From Vibrio ouci (GTDB taxonomy: Bacteria > Pseudomonadota > Gammaproteobacteria > Enterobacterales > Vibrionaceae): a DNA stretch of 50,306 nucleotides. The DNA lies in assembly GCF_004551525.1 (NCBI RefSeq), contig NZ_SATR01000034.1, positions 1 to 50,306 on the forward strand, written 5' to 3'. Positions 8,499 to 17,325 of this stretch are shown piece by piece. A program made the translations under genes and the position numbers. The number at the start of each line of letters is the position of its first letter. The first letter of the stretch is position 1. Below the pieces are notes generated by a model. The model was given only the letters and a program-made list of their open reading frames with translations, was not told the DNA's origin and ran no database searches.

Positions 8499-10073
8499 CT
8501 AGTCAGTGTCTCTGTTAATAGTAAGTTCAAAATTAGACTGGTATATGGCGTTATCCATAACCTTTAATGACGAGCTGATGACAGGCGCAAAGGCCATTTG
8601 GTCCAGCACATCTTTGTGTAGATCTATCCCAGGGGCAATTTCAATCAGTTCAAGGCCCTGCTTGGTCAAGCGAAACACCGCTCGCTCGGTAACGTAGAGT
8701 ACTGGTGTGCCTTTGTTCAGCGCTTGCTTAGCGCTGAAGGTTATTTGTTCAACGTGGCTGATGAATTTTTGCTGCTTCCCTTCAGTAACGATCTCTAACT
8801 GACCGTTTTGGACTTCGAGCTGCAATCCTTGCGCGGTAAACGTGCCGCAGAACACCACTTGTTTTGCGTTTTGGGTGATGTTGATAAACCCGCCACAGCC
8901 AGCAATTTTGCTACCAAAACGCGAGACATTGATATCACCTTCCACATCACACTGAGCCAAACCGAGAAAAGCTTGATCAACGCCGCCACCGTCATAGAAA
9001 TCAAACATCTGATCTTGACAGATAATGGCTTGAGGTAAGCGAGAAGCACCAAAATCGAGGCCACTTTGCGGCGTGCCGCCAATCGCACCGGGCTCAACCG
9101 TTAAAATAAACTCGTCTAACACACCTGCTTCACGAGCCACTTCAGCAATGTACTCTGGCGCGCCAATACCCAAATTAAGAATCGACCCCGCTTCGAGTTC
9201 CATCGCTGCTCTGCGCGCAATTAGGGTTTTGGCATTCAGTGATGTTCGCTCTTGTGTAGTTGCTTTAGTGACAGCGTCACTCACTGCAATACCAACAAAC
9301 TCAGGATTCATCACCGTCGCAAAGGTCTGCATATGCTCTTGAATGTCTTCACACTCGACAACGGCATCAACGAAAATACCCGGTATCTTGACGGCATGTG
9401 GGTCTAGCGTACCGCTTTCAACAACCTGCTTAACTTGCACTATCACTCGGCCGCCATTATTCTTCGCAGCCTGTGCCGCAGCTAGGCTTTCCACCGTTAA
9501 GCACTCATCTTCCATGGTAATGTTGCCATCTTGGTCTGCGGTTGTACCGCGCAAGACAGCTACAGTTACGGGTAGCTTGTGGTAAAACAGGTGCTCTTCA
9601 CCTAGCAGCTCTACAACTTCAACCCACTCTTTATCGGTGACAGCATTGATTTTTCCGCCCTCAATGCGCGGATCGACAAACGTGCCTAAGCCAACTTTGC
9701 TCAGCGTACCAAGCTTGCCAGCTGCAGTGTCTCTAAGAAGATGAGAGATGATGCCTTGCGGAAGATTGTAACCTTGGATGAGATTATCATTCGCCAGTTG
9801 CTGCAGTTTAGGTACCAACCCCCAATGACCACCAATGGCGCACTTTACTATCCCTTGATGGGCTAAATGATTGATCGCTCGCCCTTTGCCATCGCCTTGG
9901 CCTGCGGCAAATATCAACGTTAAATCACGGGGAGTTTGAGTCTGGCTAAAGCGCTCACCAATCGCTCGCTCTATCGCTTCGGGAACCACGCTGCCAATAA
10001 ATCCACCGAGTAGAACGGCATCACCATCATTAATCCAATTTGCTGCCTGATCCGGCGTTAACTTAGCTACCAC
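8499..10073 (-). CDS. Family I acyl-CoA:acetate/3-ketoacid CoA-transferase (fused subunits)
   Basis: This 524-residue protein carries both halves of family I CoA-transferases in one chain. The N-terminal half has GDAVLLGGF and GQGDGKGRA; the C-terminal half has LNLGIGAPEYI and the catalytic glutamate E327 in TVEPGAIGG. This is the layout of propionate/short-chain CoA-transferases such as YdiF. It moves CoA from an acyl-CoA donor to a carboxylic acid, activating the acid without ATP. The start is GTG at 10071-10073 with AGGAAG upstream. It is the first structural gene of the CoA-transferase/SDR/thiolase operon and follows a lysR gene on the same strand. Confidence 0.9.
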   Translation of the reverse strand: MVAKLTPDQAANWINDGDAVLLGGFIGSVVPEAIERAIGERFSQTQTPRDLTLIFAAGQGDGKGRAINHLAHQGIVKCAIGGHWGLVPKLQQLANDNLIQGYNLPQGIISHLLRDTAAGKLGTLSKVGLGTFVDPRIEGGKINAVTDKEWVEVVELLGEEHLFYHKLPVTVAVLRGTTADQDGNITMEDECLTVESLAAAQAAKNNGGRVIVQVKQVVESGTLDPHAVKIPGIFVDAVVECEDIQEHMQTFATVMNPEFVGIAVSDAVTKATTQERTSLNAKTLIARRAAMELEAGSILNLGIGAPEYIAEVAREAGVLDEFILTVEPGAIGGTPQSGLDFGASRLPQAIICQDQMFDFYDGGGVDQAFLGLAQCDVEGDINVSRFGSKIAGCGGFINITQNAKQVVFCGTFTAQGLQLEVQNGQLEIVTEGKQQKFISHVEQITFSAKQALNKGTPVLYVTERAVFRLTKQGLELIEIAPGIDLHKDVLDQMAFAPVISSSLKVMDNAIYQSNFELTINRDTD

Positions 10074-10144
10074 TGCACTCTTCCTTGATTGCTTGTTATT
10101 CGTTCTTAATGCAGCTTAGTCGCAGATGTGCTGAATGTTAATTG

Positions 10145-10161
10145 CACAAATGTAGATTGTG
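10145..10161. promoter_or_regulatory. Inverted repeat upstream of the CoA-transferase operon
   Basis: CACAA-N7-TTGTG lies about 75 bp upstream of the CoA-transferase start, between it and the lysR gene. A 17-bp dyad of this kind is compatible with a LysR-type operator. It is only a candidate; dyads this size are common. Confidence 0.35.
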
Positions 10162-10190
10162 AATTTCATAATAGGAACAATCGCAATAAA

Positions 10191-11123
10191 TCAGACGTTC
10201 AGTGCTGCAACGCGTTCAACGAGGTACTGCTTGAAGCCACTACAGCGCTCAGGCATTGGCGAGCGAGGACGGTAGAACATATCAACATCGAAACTGGCGC
10301 ATTGATAGTTGGCCATAATTTGGCAAAGCTCACCAGACTCCAGTGCAGAATGGACAAGTGAATGGGGTAAGTAAGCAACACCAGCATGCTCTAACGTTAA
10401 ATCGAGCAACATTTCACTATTATCACACTCTAACGTGTCTTGAATGGTGACGATCTCAGACTCCCCTTGATGCTCAAAACACCAACGATTACCGCTGAGT
10501 AAGGTTTTCGCGTAAAGACAGCGGTGCTGTTTAAGCTGCTCCGGATTAACTGGCTCACCGTATTGTTTGATGTACTCCGGCGACGCACATAAATAGAGCG
10601 TTTCGCGCAACAGGCGCTTTCTGACTAATAAGGAGTCGATGTCACGCTCGCCTTCATAACTGGCACTGGCTCGAAAGGCAAAGTCGATGGTTAGCGGATC
10701 AAACTCGCCTGCTTCAATGAAGATACGAAAGTTAACCTTAGGGTGCTTTTGCATATATTCAGCGACAATCTTGGTCAGATACTGACGCGCAAACAGCGGT
10801 GTGGATGAGATTCGGATTTCGCCTTGTTGCTCTTCTGCTAAGTTTTGTACCTCTTCACACAGACTATTGATATCTGGCAAAAGCGGCGAAAATCGATCAT
10901 AGAGCAACTGGCCTGCTTGGGTCGCCACCAATTGGCGCGTGCTGCGCTTAATCAACTCGACAGACAAAGCCTCTTCTAGCTCTTTTACCCAACGGCTTCC
11001 GGCAGCGGGTGATAACCCTTGCTGGGTTGACGCTTCTCGAAACGAACCACTTCGCACCACCGCGCAAAAGAAGACGATTTTATCGAGGATGGGTTGTCGG
11101 CTAGAGAGCAGATTCTTAGACAT
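10191..11123 (-). CDS. LysR-family transcriptional regulator
   Basis: This 310-residue protein has an N-terminal winged helix-turn-helix (FFCAVVRSGSFREASTQQGLS, shown in part) and a periplasmic-binding-like effector domain beginning near GEIRISSTPLF. It lies upstream of the CoA-transferase operon on the same strand. Its ATG overlaps the stop codon of the response regulator (TAATG at 11121-11125), so it is translated with the two-component genes. Probable target: the CoA-transferase/SDR/thiolase operon, and perhaps the TRAP genes. The effector is unknown. Confidence 0.9.
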   Translation of the reverse strand: MSKNLLSSRQPILDKIVFFCAVVRSGSFREASTQQGLSPAAGSRWVKELEEALSVELIKRSTRQLVATQAGQLLYDRFSPLLPDINSLCEEVQNLAEEQQGEIRISSTPLFARQYLTKIVAEYMQKHPKVNFRIFIEAGEFDPLTIDFAFRASASYEGERDIDSLLVRKRLLRETLYLCASPEYIKQYGEPVNPEQLKQHRCLYAKTLLSGNRWCFEHQGESEIVTIQDTLECDNSEMLLDLTLEHAGVAYLPHSLVHSALESGELCQIMANYQCASFDVDMFYRPRSPMPERCSGFKQYLVERVAALNV

Positions 11124-11752
11124 TAGGTCACCAAGCCCTTTTGTAATGCCAGCTTAACCAGCGCTGCGGTTGACGTTGCGCCAAGCTTCTTCTTGATTCT
11201 TAAGCGGTGAGTCTCAACAGTACGAACGCTGATGTGCAGCGAATTGGCGATCTCTTTATTGCATGCGCCATTCGCAATCGCCTTTAGAACATCTGACTCA
11301 CGCTTAGATAAGGTGTCATCCTTTTCTTCTGGCGCTTCGTTGATCTGCTCAAGCAAACGATCGGAGGCTTGGGGGCACAAATAAGAGCGACCTTGCGCGA
11401 CTTGGTTAATCGCCATAACCAGCTCTTCTGAACCGACATCTTTTAGCACATAACCTTTAGCGCCAGCTTTGACCGAACGAACCACATAGTCGCGACTATC
11501 ATGCATCGAGAGCATAATGACTGACGTGGCAGAGCTGGTTTTCGCTAACTGTTCCAACACTTCAATCCCATTAAGGTTGGGCATGTTGATGTCGAGCAGC
11601 AGTACATCGGGTTTTAATTCCAGTGTTGCTTCTAAGGCTTCAGTGCCCGTACCGACACACGCGATAATATCTAAGTTATCTTCACGCTCTAATCGTGATT
11701 TTAGCCCGTCTTGCATTAGGCGGTGGTCATCCGCCAATATCAATCTAATCAT
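11123..11752 (-). CDS. NarL/FixJ-type response regulator
   Basis: The 209-residue protein has a receiver domain with acidic pair D8-D9, phospho-acceptor D54 (LLLDINMP) and the conserved lysine in YVLKDV. A LuxR-type helix-turn-helix follows (LSKRESDVLKAIANG ... NSLHISVRTVETHR). It overlaps the histidine kinase gene by 4 nt (ATGA) and the lysR gene by 1 nt, giving a tightly coupled three-gene regulatory set. The divergent dctP promoter is the obvious target. Confidence 0.93.
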   Translation of the reverse strand: MIRLILADDHRLMQDGLKSRLEREDNLDIIACVGTGTEALEATLELKPDVLLLDINMPNLNGIEVLEQLAKTSSATSVIMLSMHDSRDYVVRSVKAGAKGYVLKDVGSEELVMAINQVAQGRSYLCPQASDRLLEQINEAPEEKDDTLSKRESDVLKAIANGACNKEIANSLHISVRTVETHRLRIKKKLGATSTAALVKLALQKGLVT

Positions 11753-13131
11753 ACAAACTCCATGTTTAAGCTCACGCGTACTTCCGTTCCTTCACCCTGT
11801 TCACTGGTGACGCTAAACGTTCCGCCAATCGCTTGAATCCGTTCTTTCATATTTTGCAGCCCCATATGCTCAAAATGCGCACTGCTGTTCTTCGACTTCA
11901 ACTGCTTTGCAGGAATACCAACACCATCATCGCTAATGGTTAAGATCAGCATGTGTCCTTCACGCTGCATAATCACATCCACACCTTGAGCATTGGCGTG
12001 TTTTTCCACATTGTGCAGTGCTTCTTGCACTACTCGATAAAGTGTCGTTTCCACTTGCGGTAAAAACTCAAGCCCGTCTATATCATGCTCAAATACCAAC
12101 TCCATTTGAACTCGATCTCTCAATTCATTGATATAGGTTTCAATACCTGCGACCAACCCCAAATCATCCAATTGCGGCGGTCGTAAATCACGTGAAATCC
12201 GACGAACCTCGACAATGGCGTGTTCCATCGCGTTCTTACTCGCATCTAGCTCAAACCGTTTCTTCTCTTCATCTTGCTCTTTAGTGACATTGTCTAAGCG
12301 ATACTTGGCCGCGACCAACAGTTGGTTAACGCCATCATGCAGCTCTCTTGATACGCGGCGACGTTCGTTCTCTTGCGAGTCGATGATCTGCTGATTCAAC
12401 ACACTCAGTTGTTGGTTGGCTAAACGCCTAACATTCAGGTTGAGCGAAGCGCCCAGCCCTGCAATAACAGTCACTGCGACAAACATCAGCCCAAACAATG
12501 CGGTACTGGTTTTGCCAATATTCTGATCAAAGCCACTCTCCATATGGTCGACTTGGCGCTCAATATCATCAAGGTAGACTCCGGTACCCACCATCCACTG
12601 CCATTTATCTAATGAGATTGCGTAGCTCAGCTTCGGCAGCGGCTCTTTTTTTGAAGGTTTATGCCAAAGATAGTCAACAAAACCGCCACCTTCTCTACCT
12701 GCTTGAATCAATTCTTGGAGTAGTTTTTTGCCTTGGACATCTTCTACATGCCACCAATTCTTTCCTATGCGATCTTTTTGATATGGCAGCACCAACGCAT
12801 CACCCTCCCACGTATAAGCAAAGAAGTATCCGTCGCTGCCATACGTGAGCTGGCTCAATTTTTCGATAACAATTTGCTTCGCAAGCTCTGGGGTTAAGGA
12901 TTCATCTGAGTAGTAAGGCTCGATACTTTTGACTGCCATTTCTACGTACTGCTTTAATTCTTGCTTTTTCACCGCCAGCACATTGTTTCTTGTCAGTGAC
13001 ACCTGATCTTCAACTAGTTGTTTTGCCTGACTAAATAGAATGCTCGCAACAATCGAGACCACAATAATAAGTGGCACGATCGACAACAATATTATGTTTA
13101 CCATCAGTCGTCGGTTGCTTACAAATCCCAT
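11749..13131 (-). CDS. Cache-domain sensor histidine kinase (HisKA_3/NarX-like)
   Basis: From ATG 13129-13131 (MGFVSNRRLM; GGATGGGA just upstream) the protein is 460 residues; the frame is open to 13329 but that extension covers the promoter region. Domains: TM1 (about 11-33), an extracytoplasmic single Cache domain (about 50-190, with YGSDGYFFAYTWEGD and WMVGTGVYLDDI), TM2 (about 210-228), HisKA_3 with phospho-acceptor H265 (RRRVSRELHDGVNQL), and an ATPase domain (SDDGVGIP). Cache_2 kinases of this shape often sense organic acids beside TRAP transporters. It should phosphorylate the coupled response regulator. An ATG at 13141-13143 is the alternative start. Confidence 0.9.
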   Translation of the reverse strand: MGFVSNRRLMVNIILLSIVPLIIVVSIVASILFSQAKQLVEDQVSLTRNNVLAVKKQELKQYVEMAVKSIEPYYSDESLTPELAKQIVIEKLSQLTYGSDGYFFAYTWEGDALVLPYQKDRIGKNWWHVEDVQGKKLLQELIQAGREGGGFVDYLWHKPSKKEPLPKLSYAISLDKWQWMVGTGVYLDDIERQVDHMESGFDQNIGKTSTALFGLMFVAVTVIAGLGASLNLNVRRLANQQLSVLNQQIIDSQENERRRVSRELHDGVNQLLVAAKYRLDNVTKEQDEEKKRFELDASKNAMEHAIVEVRRISRDLRPPQLDDLGLVAGIETYINELRDRVQMELVFEHDIDGLEFLPQVETTLYRVVQEALHNVEKHANAQGVDVIMQREGHMLILTISDDGVGIPAKQLKSKNSSAHFEHMGLQNMKERIQAIGGTFSVTSEQGEGTEVRVSLNMEFV

Positions 13132-13198
13132 ATTCCCATCCATGCGAGTACGTAGTTTTACTGAAAGATCGTGCGGAAAATTGCCTTTTCTACGGATT

Positions 13199-13214
13199 AA
13201 ATTTGCGCAATTTT
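13199..13214. promoter_or_regulatory. Palindrome in the kinase/dctP divergent promoter region
   Basis: AAA-T-TTGCGCAA-T-TTT is an interrupted palindrome about 70 bp before the kinase start and 130 bp before dctP. It is a plausible operator for the response regulator or LysR protein, with no independent support. Confidence 0.3.
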
Positions 13215-13343
13215 GCCAATAGAGCGCAATAAATCTCCTATCTACACTTAGCGTCAAATGTAACATCGCATTAACACAAATAAATACGCGGCGTTCACAT
13301 TTACCAAGATCGACATGGAACATAGCCAAACAAGGAGAACACC

Positions 13344-14417
13344 ATGAACCTTAAGAAAGCTGCCATTGCCTCTGCGCTTGCTATCGCTGCTACGGGTCTA
13401 TCAGTTTCGGCTCATGCCGCTGACAAGAAGATACTACTTAAGACCCCTATCGCTTTCGGTAGCCACTTACCTGCATTAGGTACACCGATTCAATGGTACG
13501 CCGACCACATCACCAAGACTTCTGGTGGCACCATCAAAATGAAAATCTACGAGCCGGGTAAACTGGTTAGCCCAGCCGAGATCCTTGATGCGGTATCAAC
13601 TGGTAAGGTGAACTCCGGTTATTCAACGGCTGGCTACTGGCAAGGTAAGTTACCTGCATCTGCCCTATTCTCTGCGGTTCCTTTTGGACCAGAAGCGGGT
13701 GAATACATGGCGTGGCTATTCTTTGGTAACGGTTTGAAGCTGTACCAACAAATGTATGACGAAGGTGGCTACAACGTAAAAGTGGTCCCTTGTGCAATCA
13801 TTTCGCCTGAAACCTCTGGCTGGTTCCGTAAACCAATCGAAAAGCCTGAAGATCTTAAAGGCCTCAACATGCGCTTCTTTGGCCTTGGTGCTTCCGTTAT
13901 GGAAAAACTCGGCGTAGGTACGGTTCAGCTACCGGGTGGCGAAATCTTTGGCGCACTTGAGAAAGGCGCGATTGATGCTTCTGAGTTCTCTCAACCAGCT
14001 ATCGACCAGCGTTTGGGCTTCCACAAAGTGGCGAAGTACAACTACTTCCCTGGTTGGCACCAACAGTCGACCGTCTTTGAGCTGCTAATCAACAAAGATA
14101 CTTGGGGCAAGATGAGTGATGCACAACAAGCGGCAGTAGAGACCACTTGTATGGCAACCATGACTTACTCGATTGCAGAAGGTGAAGCGCTTCAATACTC
14201 AGCAATGGAAAAAGCCAAAGAGAACGGTGTTGAGATCCGTTACTGGAACGAAGAAATGCTAAGCCTGTTCGAAAATACCTGGCTTGAAGTTGTGGAAGAG
14301 AAGAAAACCGAAGACCCATTCTTCAACAAGGTGTGGGATGACTTAAGCCAGTTCCGTAAAGGTTATGCGCTTTGGTCTGCGAATGGATTCTTACCACGTG
14401 AAACGCAAAATCAATAA
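13344..14417 (+). CDS. dctP: TRAP transporter solute-binding protein, TakP-like
   Basis: The 357-residue precursor has a signal peptide ending AHA (about 1-25). Conserved features match the 2-oxoacid/lactate (TakP-like) branch of DctP proteins. They include GWFRKPI (R162), GLNMRFFGLG with R177 (the carboxylate-binding arginine position), PGGEIFGALEKGAIDASE (E214), and PGWHQQSTVFELLIN. The ligand is therefore predicted to be a small mono-carboxylate, possibly bound with a cation. AAGGAGAA precedes the ATG. It is divergent from the two-component genes and first in dctPQM. The adjacent CoA-transferase set suggests a substrate such as acetoacetate, 3-hydroxybutyrate or another oxo/hydroxy acid; this is inference. 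Confidence 0.92.
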   Translation: MNLKKAAIASALAIAATGLSVSAHAADKKILLKTPIAFGSHLPALGTPIQWYADHITKTSGGTIKMKIYEPGKLVSPAEILDAVSTGKVNSGYSTAGYWQGKLPASALFSAVPFGPEAGEYMAWLFFGNGLKLYQQMYDEGGYNVKVVPCAIISPETSGWFRKPIEKPEDLKGLNMRFFGLGASVMEKLGVGTVQLPGGEIFGALEKGAIDASEFSQPAIDQRLGFHKVAKYNYFPGWHQQSTVFELLINKDTWGKMSDAQQAAVETTCMATMTYSIAEGEALQYSAMEKAKENGVEIRYWNEEMLSLFENTWLEVVEEKKTEDPFFNKVWDDLSQFRKGYALWSANGFLPRETQNQ

Positions 14418-14438
14418 CCCTGTGTGAATTGGACCTGT

Positions 14439-14460
14439 TGGCCGGCAATATTGTCGGCCA
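14439..14460 (+). terminator. Intercistronic hairpin between dctP and dctQ
   Basis: TGGCCG (14439-14444) pairs with CGGCCA (14455-14460), and the 10 nt between can extend the stem. No T-run follows, so it is more likely an mRNA-stabilising or partial stop signal than a full terminator. It would favour excess binding protein over the membrane subunits. Confidence 0.55.
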
Positions 14461-14480
14461 TTGGTTGTAAGGAGTTGCCA

Positions 14481-15035
14481 ATGAGCAAGGTACTTTATTC
14501 TACCCCCACTTATCCTCTCTATTTTCATATAGAACGAGCGATCACCAGTGCTAGCCGCTTTCTCGCGTGGACCAACCTAGCCTTAGTCTTAGTGATCATT
14601 ACCCAAGTCGTGCTGCGCAAAGTCTTTGCCAACGGACAAATCACACTAGAAGAGCTGCAATGGCACCTTTACGCCACCGCGGTCATGTTTGGTACCGCTT
14701 ATGCGCAAGTGAACAATTTGCACGTTCGTGTCGATATCTTCTATCACAAGTTTTCAGAGCGCAAAAAAGCCCTAGTCGACCTATTCGGCTTGTCTTTGTT
14801 AGCGATTCCATTTGTTGTCGTAGTGATCCTTCATTCCTATGACTTCGCCTATGAATCTTGGCGCGTGAATGAAAGCTCAGCTTCCCCTTCAGGCTTGCCT
14901 TATCGCTGGCTAATTAAGAGCGTTATCCCTTTGAGTTTCTGCCTATTGCTACTGTCGATGGTAGCCAGAATCTTACGTAACATCGAAACCTTGTTTAAAG
15001 GCGACACATCACAAGGAGAGCATCATGGAAGCTAA
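14481..15035 (+). CDS. dctQ: TRAP transporter small permease
   Basis: The protein is 184 residues from ATG 14481 (MSKVLYSTP), which has TAAGGAG 7 nt upstream; a longer frame from 14424 lacks a site and overlaps the hairpin. About four transmembrane helices are visible, with the family signature LEELQWHLYATAVMFG and the conserved NNLHVRVDI segment. DctQ forms the membrane complex with DctM. Its 3' end overlaps dctM by 11 bp. Confidence 0.92.
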   Translation: MSKVLYSTPTYPLYFHIERAITSASRFLAWTNLALVLVIITQVVLRKVFANGQITLEELQWHLYATAVMFGTAYAQVNNLHVRVDIFYHKFSERKKALVDLFGLSLLAIPFVVVVILHSYDFAYESWRVNESSASPSGLPYRWLIKSVIPLSFCLLLLSMVARILRNIETLFKGDTSQGEHHGS

Positions 15036-16410
15036 TGAGTGGATCGTCATTGCCATGTTTGGCTCTTTTATCTTGCTGCTGTTTACCGGCATTCCTGTTG
15101 CCTACGTTCTGGGCGGCATTGGGGTTGTCTTTGCGGCGGTTGGTTATTTTGCTGATATCTACTTAGATACCTTTACCGGATTGGATTACACCAGCTTAGG
15201 CTTAGTCGTTAACCGTATCTATAAGATCATGGATAACTGGATTTTGATCGCGCTGCCGATGTTTATCTTTATGGGTAACATGCTCGATAAGTCTGGTATT
15301 GCTGAGAAGCTGATGTCATCAATGCAGGCACTGTTTGGTAAGGTTCATGGCGGTTTAGCGATTACCGTTATGGCGATCGGTATTATTCTCGCCGCTTCGA
15401 CGGGCATTATCGGTGCGTCTGTTGTGCTGCTTACCGTGATGTCTCTGCCGAGTATGATGCGTCAAGGCTACCACTTACCGCTTGCGCTCGGCACAGTCGC
15501 CTCTGCGGGTACACTTGGTATTCTTCTGCCGCCATCGATCATGCTGGTTATCATGGCCGATCAGCTTGGCTTGTCGGTTGGTGATTTGTTTATGGGCGCG
15601 ATTATGCCCGGACTATTGCTAGGCAGCTTGTACATTCTGTATATCTTGATTGTAGGCAAAATGAACCCAAGTAAAGCGCCAGTACCTGAAGATGTTCAGC
15701 CTGTTGAATGGGGTTTGATCTTACAAGTGTTCAAAGACATTACCCCGACAGTCATGCTGATTTTTTGTGTACTTGGCTCTATCTTCGCGGGTGTTGCAAC
15801 GCCAACTGAAGCCTCTGGTATTGGTGCGATGGGCGCAACGCTACTCGCAGCCTACAACAAAAAGCTCAACCTTAAAGTGCTTAAAGAGGTATTACTCTCT
15901 TCGTATGGGACAACTGCGTATATCTTTATGATCTTCCTTGGCGCATCTTGCTTCGCCTTGGTACTGCGTGAGCTAGGCGGCGATGAGCTGATAGAGTCAT
16001 TCCTAACCAGCTTGCCATTTGGCCCGTACGGCATAATCGCATTTATCTTGCTGATTGTGTTCTTGCTCGGTTTCTTCTTAGATTGGATTGAGATTACTCT
16101 TATCGCCCTACCGCTTTTAGCGCCTGTTATCTCAAGTCTCGGCATTGAGCTTGATGGTCATGGCGTGGTCGATAACCCAAGCTTAGTGTGGTTTGTGATG
16201 CTGGTTGCCATGGCGCTGCAAACAAGCTTTTTGACTCCGCCTGTTGGCTTTGCCTTGTTCTACTTAAAAGGCGTTTGCCCAGACGGTGTCGCACTGAAAG
16301 ATATTTACCGCGGCGTGATTCCATTTATCTTAATTCAGCTAACCGCACTTATCTGTTTGGTGATGTGGCCTCAGCTAGTGCTGTGGTTCCCAAGTGTCGC
16401 ATATGGTTAA
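15025..16410 (+). CDS. dctM: TRAP transporter large permease
   Basis: This 461-residue polytopic protein has about 11-12 hydrophobic helices. It carries DctM signatures such as LPMFIFMGNMLDKSGIAEKL, STGIIGASVVLLTVMSLP, LGILLPPSIMLVI and FFLDWIEITLI. The second, QTSFLTPPVGFALF, is the conserved C-terminal block. It carries the sodium-coupled substrate path of the TRAP complex. The ATG lies within the end of dctQ with AAGGAG upstream, and the gene ends at a terminator at 16430. Confidence 0.94.
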   Translation: MEANEWIVIAMFGSFILLLFTGIPVAYVLGGIGVVFAAVGYFADIYLDTFTGLDYTSLGLVVNRIYKIMDNWILIALPMFIFMGNMLDKSGIAEKLMSSMQALFGKVHGGLAITVMAIGIILAASTGIIGASVVLLTVMSLPSMMRQGYHLPLALGTVASAGTLGILLPPSIMLVIMADQLGLSVGDLFMGAIMPGLLLGSLYILYILIVGKMNPSKAPVPEDVQPVEWGLILQVFKDITPTVMLIFCVLGSIFAGVATPTEASGIGAMGATLLAAYNKKLNLKVLKEVLLSSYGTTAYIFMIFLGASCFALVLRELGGDELIESFLTSLPFGPYGIIAFILLIVFLLGFFLDWIEITLIALPLLAPVISSLGIELDGHGVVDNPSLVWFVMLVAMALQTSFLTPPVGFALFYLKGVCPDGVALKDIYRGVIPFILIQLTALICLVMWPQLVLWFPSVAYG

Positions 16411-16429
16411 TAGCGACGGTTAAAGAGAA

Positions 16430-16457
16430 AGCCAGCGATGTCAGTCGCTGGCTTTTT
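16430..16457 (+). terminator. Intrinsic terminator of dctPQM
   Basis: AGCCAGCGA and TCGCTGGCT pair around a 6-nt loop and are followed by TTTTTT. The 20 bases from 16435 recur exactly at 17575-17594 (see the repeat entries). Confidence 0.88.
16435..16454 (+). repeat. Direct repeat, left copy (inside dctM terminator)
   Basis: GCGATGTCAGTCGCTGGCTT is the loop and right arm of the dctM terminator. An exact copy lies 1,140 bp further on, beyond the metzincin-like gene. The sequence just after each copy is also similar (GTTGTTTCAG versus GTTGTTTTTCAG). Confidence 0.85.
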
Positions 16458-16539
16458 TGTTGTTTCAGCATTACGCGTGCGGGCAAATGATCAGACCTCT
16501 CCCTTTAGCTATGCTATTCATCCTAGCCCTGAAACCAAT

Positions 16540-17325
16540 CTAACGTAGGGACAATGCGTACTCTCTCATGACTCTTGCGTTGTCAGCAAAGCCCTCTTTA
16601 CCACAAGCCTCTCCATTATTGGTTATTTCCGGGCTAGAGTAAGCGGGAATTATTTTTTCTGAATATGTCATTACAGTCCCGTATCCTGAGCAAAAAAATC
16701 CACCTGCGTATGGCTTCACCTTGTATCTGTTCTCGGGGAATACTTGCTCACTTATCCAAAATTCAGCATCGTCTGATTCTTTTCTATCGTGCATTGCCCA
16801 GCCTAAATGTCCTAATTCATGCTCCAAAACAACCAAAGGAAAGTTCTCATCTAGAATTACGAAACTATCGTTTATATTCATCATTGTAATACCATAAATC
16901 TCCTCATTTGCTGTGAAGCTGTGGTTTTCATTTAGTATCAACACGTATTGGTGCAATGGTGAACCACGTAATACTGCAATTTCGTCCTTACCAACGATTG
17001 TTTCAAGCTCCTTGTGCAAAGAAGCCGCTGATTCTAGATCGCGACTAATCTCTATATACTGAATTTCTTCAATTTTACGAGTCAGGCTCACGCAAGAGTT
17101 ACCAAGTATTTCGTTCGACAATTGAATAGCTTTTGTTAATTTCCCTTTTAATTCCGATTTCCGCTTTATATCCGCATCCACATAGAAAGTAATACTCATT
17201 TCAGCTGGTGTATCAATTTCGCATTTGGGAAATGAGAAATTCGGACTTACGTTTCTTTGACTTATCATGATGGCTATCACCATCAATAAACAAAGCCAGA
17301 TCCCCGCTTTATGATATCGATTCAT
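16540..17325 (-). CDS. Membrane-anchored metzincin-like zinc metalloprotease
   Basis: This 261-residue protein has one N-terminal hydrophobic segment (about 8-22), a type II anchor or uncleaved signal. The zinc motif is H169-E170-x-x-H173-x5-H179-D180 (HELGHLGWAMHD). Metzincins normally have Gly at the eighth position, where this has W176 with Gly one residue earlier. A Met-turn follows about 40 residues later (GTVMTYSE, M219) with a PAYSSPEI segment, as in reprolysin-like M12B/M72 proteases. C35, C78 and two late Cys pairs suggest an oxidising compartment. Its substrate is unknown. The gene is AT-rich, stands alone between direct repeats, and opposes its neighbours, which suggests acquisition. 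Confidence 0.7.
   Translation of the reverse strand: MNRYHKAGIWLCLLMVIAIMISQRNVSPNFSFPKCEIDTPAEMSITFYVDADIKRKSELKGKLTKAIQLSNEILGNSCVSLTRKIEEIQYIEISRDLESAASLHKELETIVGKDEIAVLRGSPLHQYVLILNENHSFTANEEIYGITMMNINDSFVILDENFPLVVLEHELGHLGWAMHDRKESDDAEFWISEQVFPENRYKVKPYAGGFFCSGYGTVMTYSEKIIPAYSSPEITNNGEACGKEGFADNARVMREYALSLR

Noticed and set aside
13132..13329. N-terminal extension of the histidine kinase
   Set aside because: The frame is open, but the extension is Cys/Arg-rich without family features, lacks a ribosome site and would cover the divergent promoter region.
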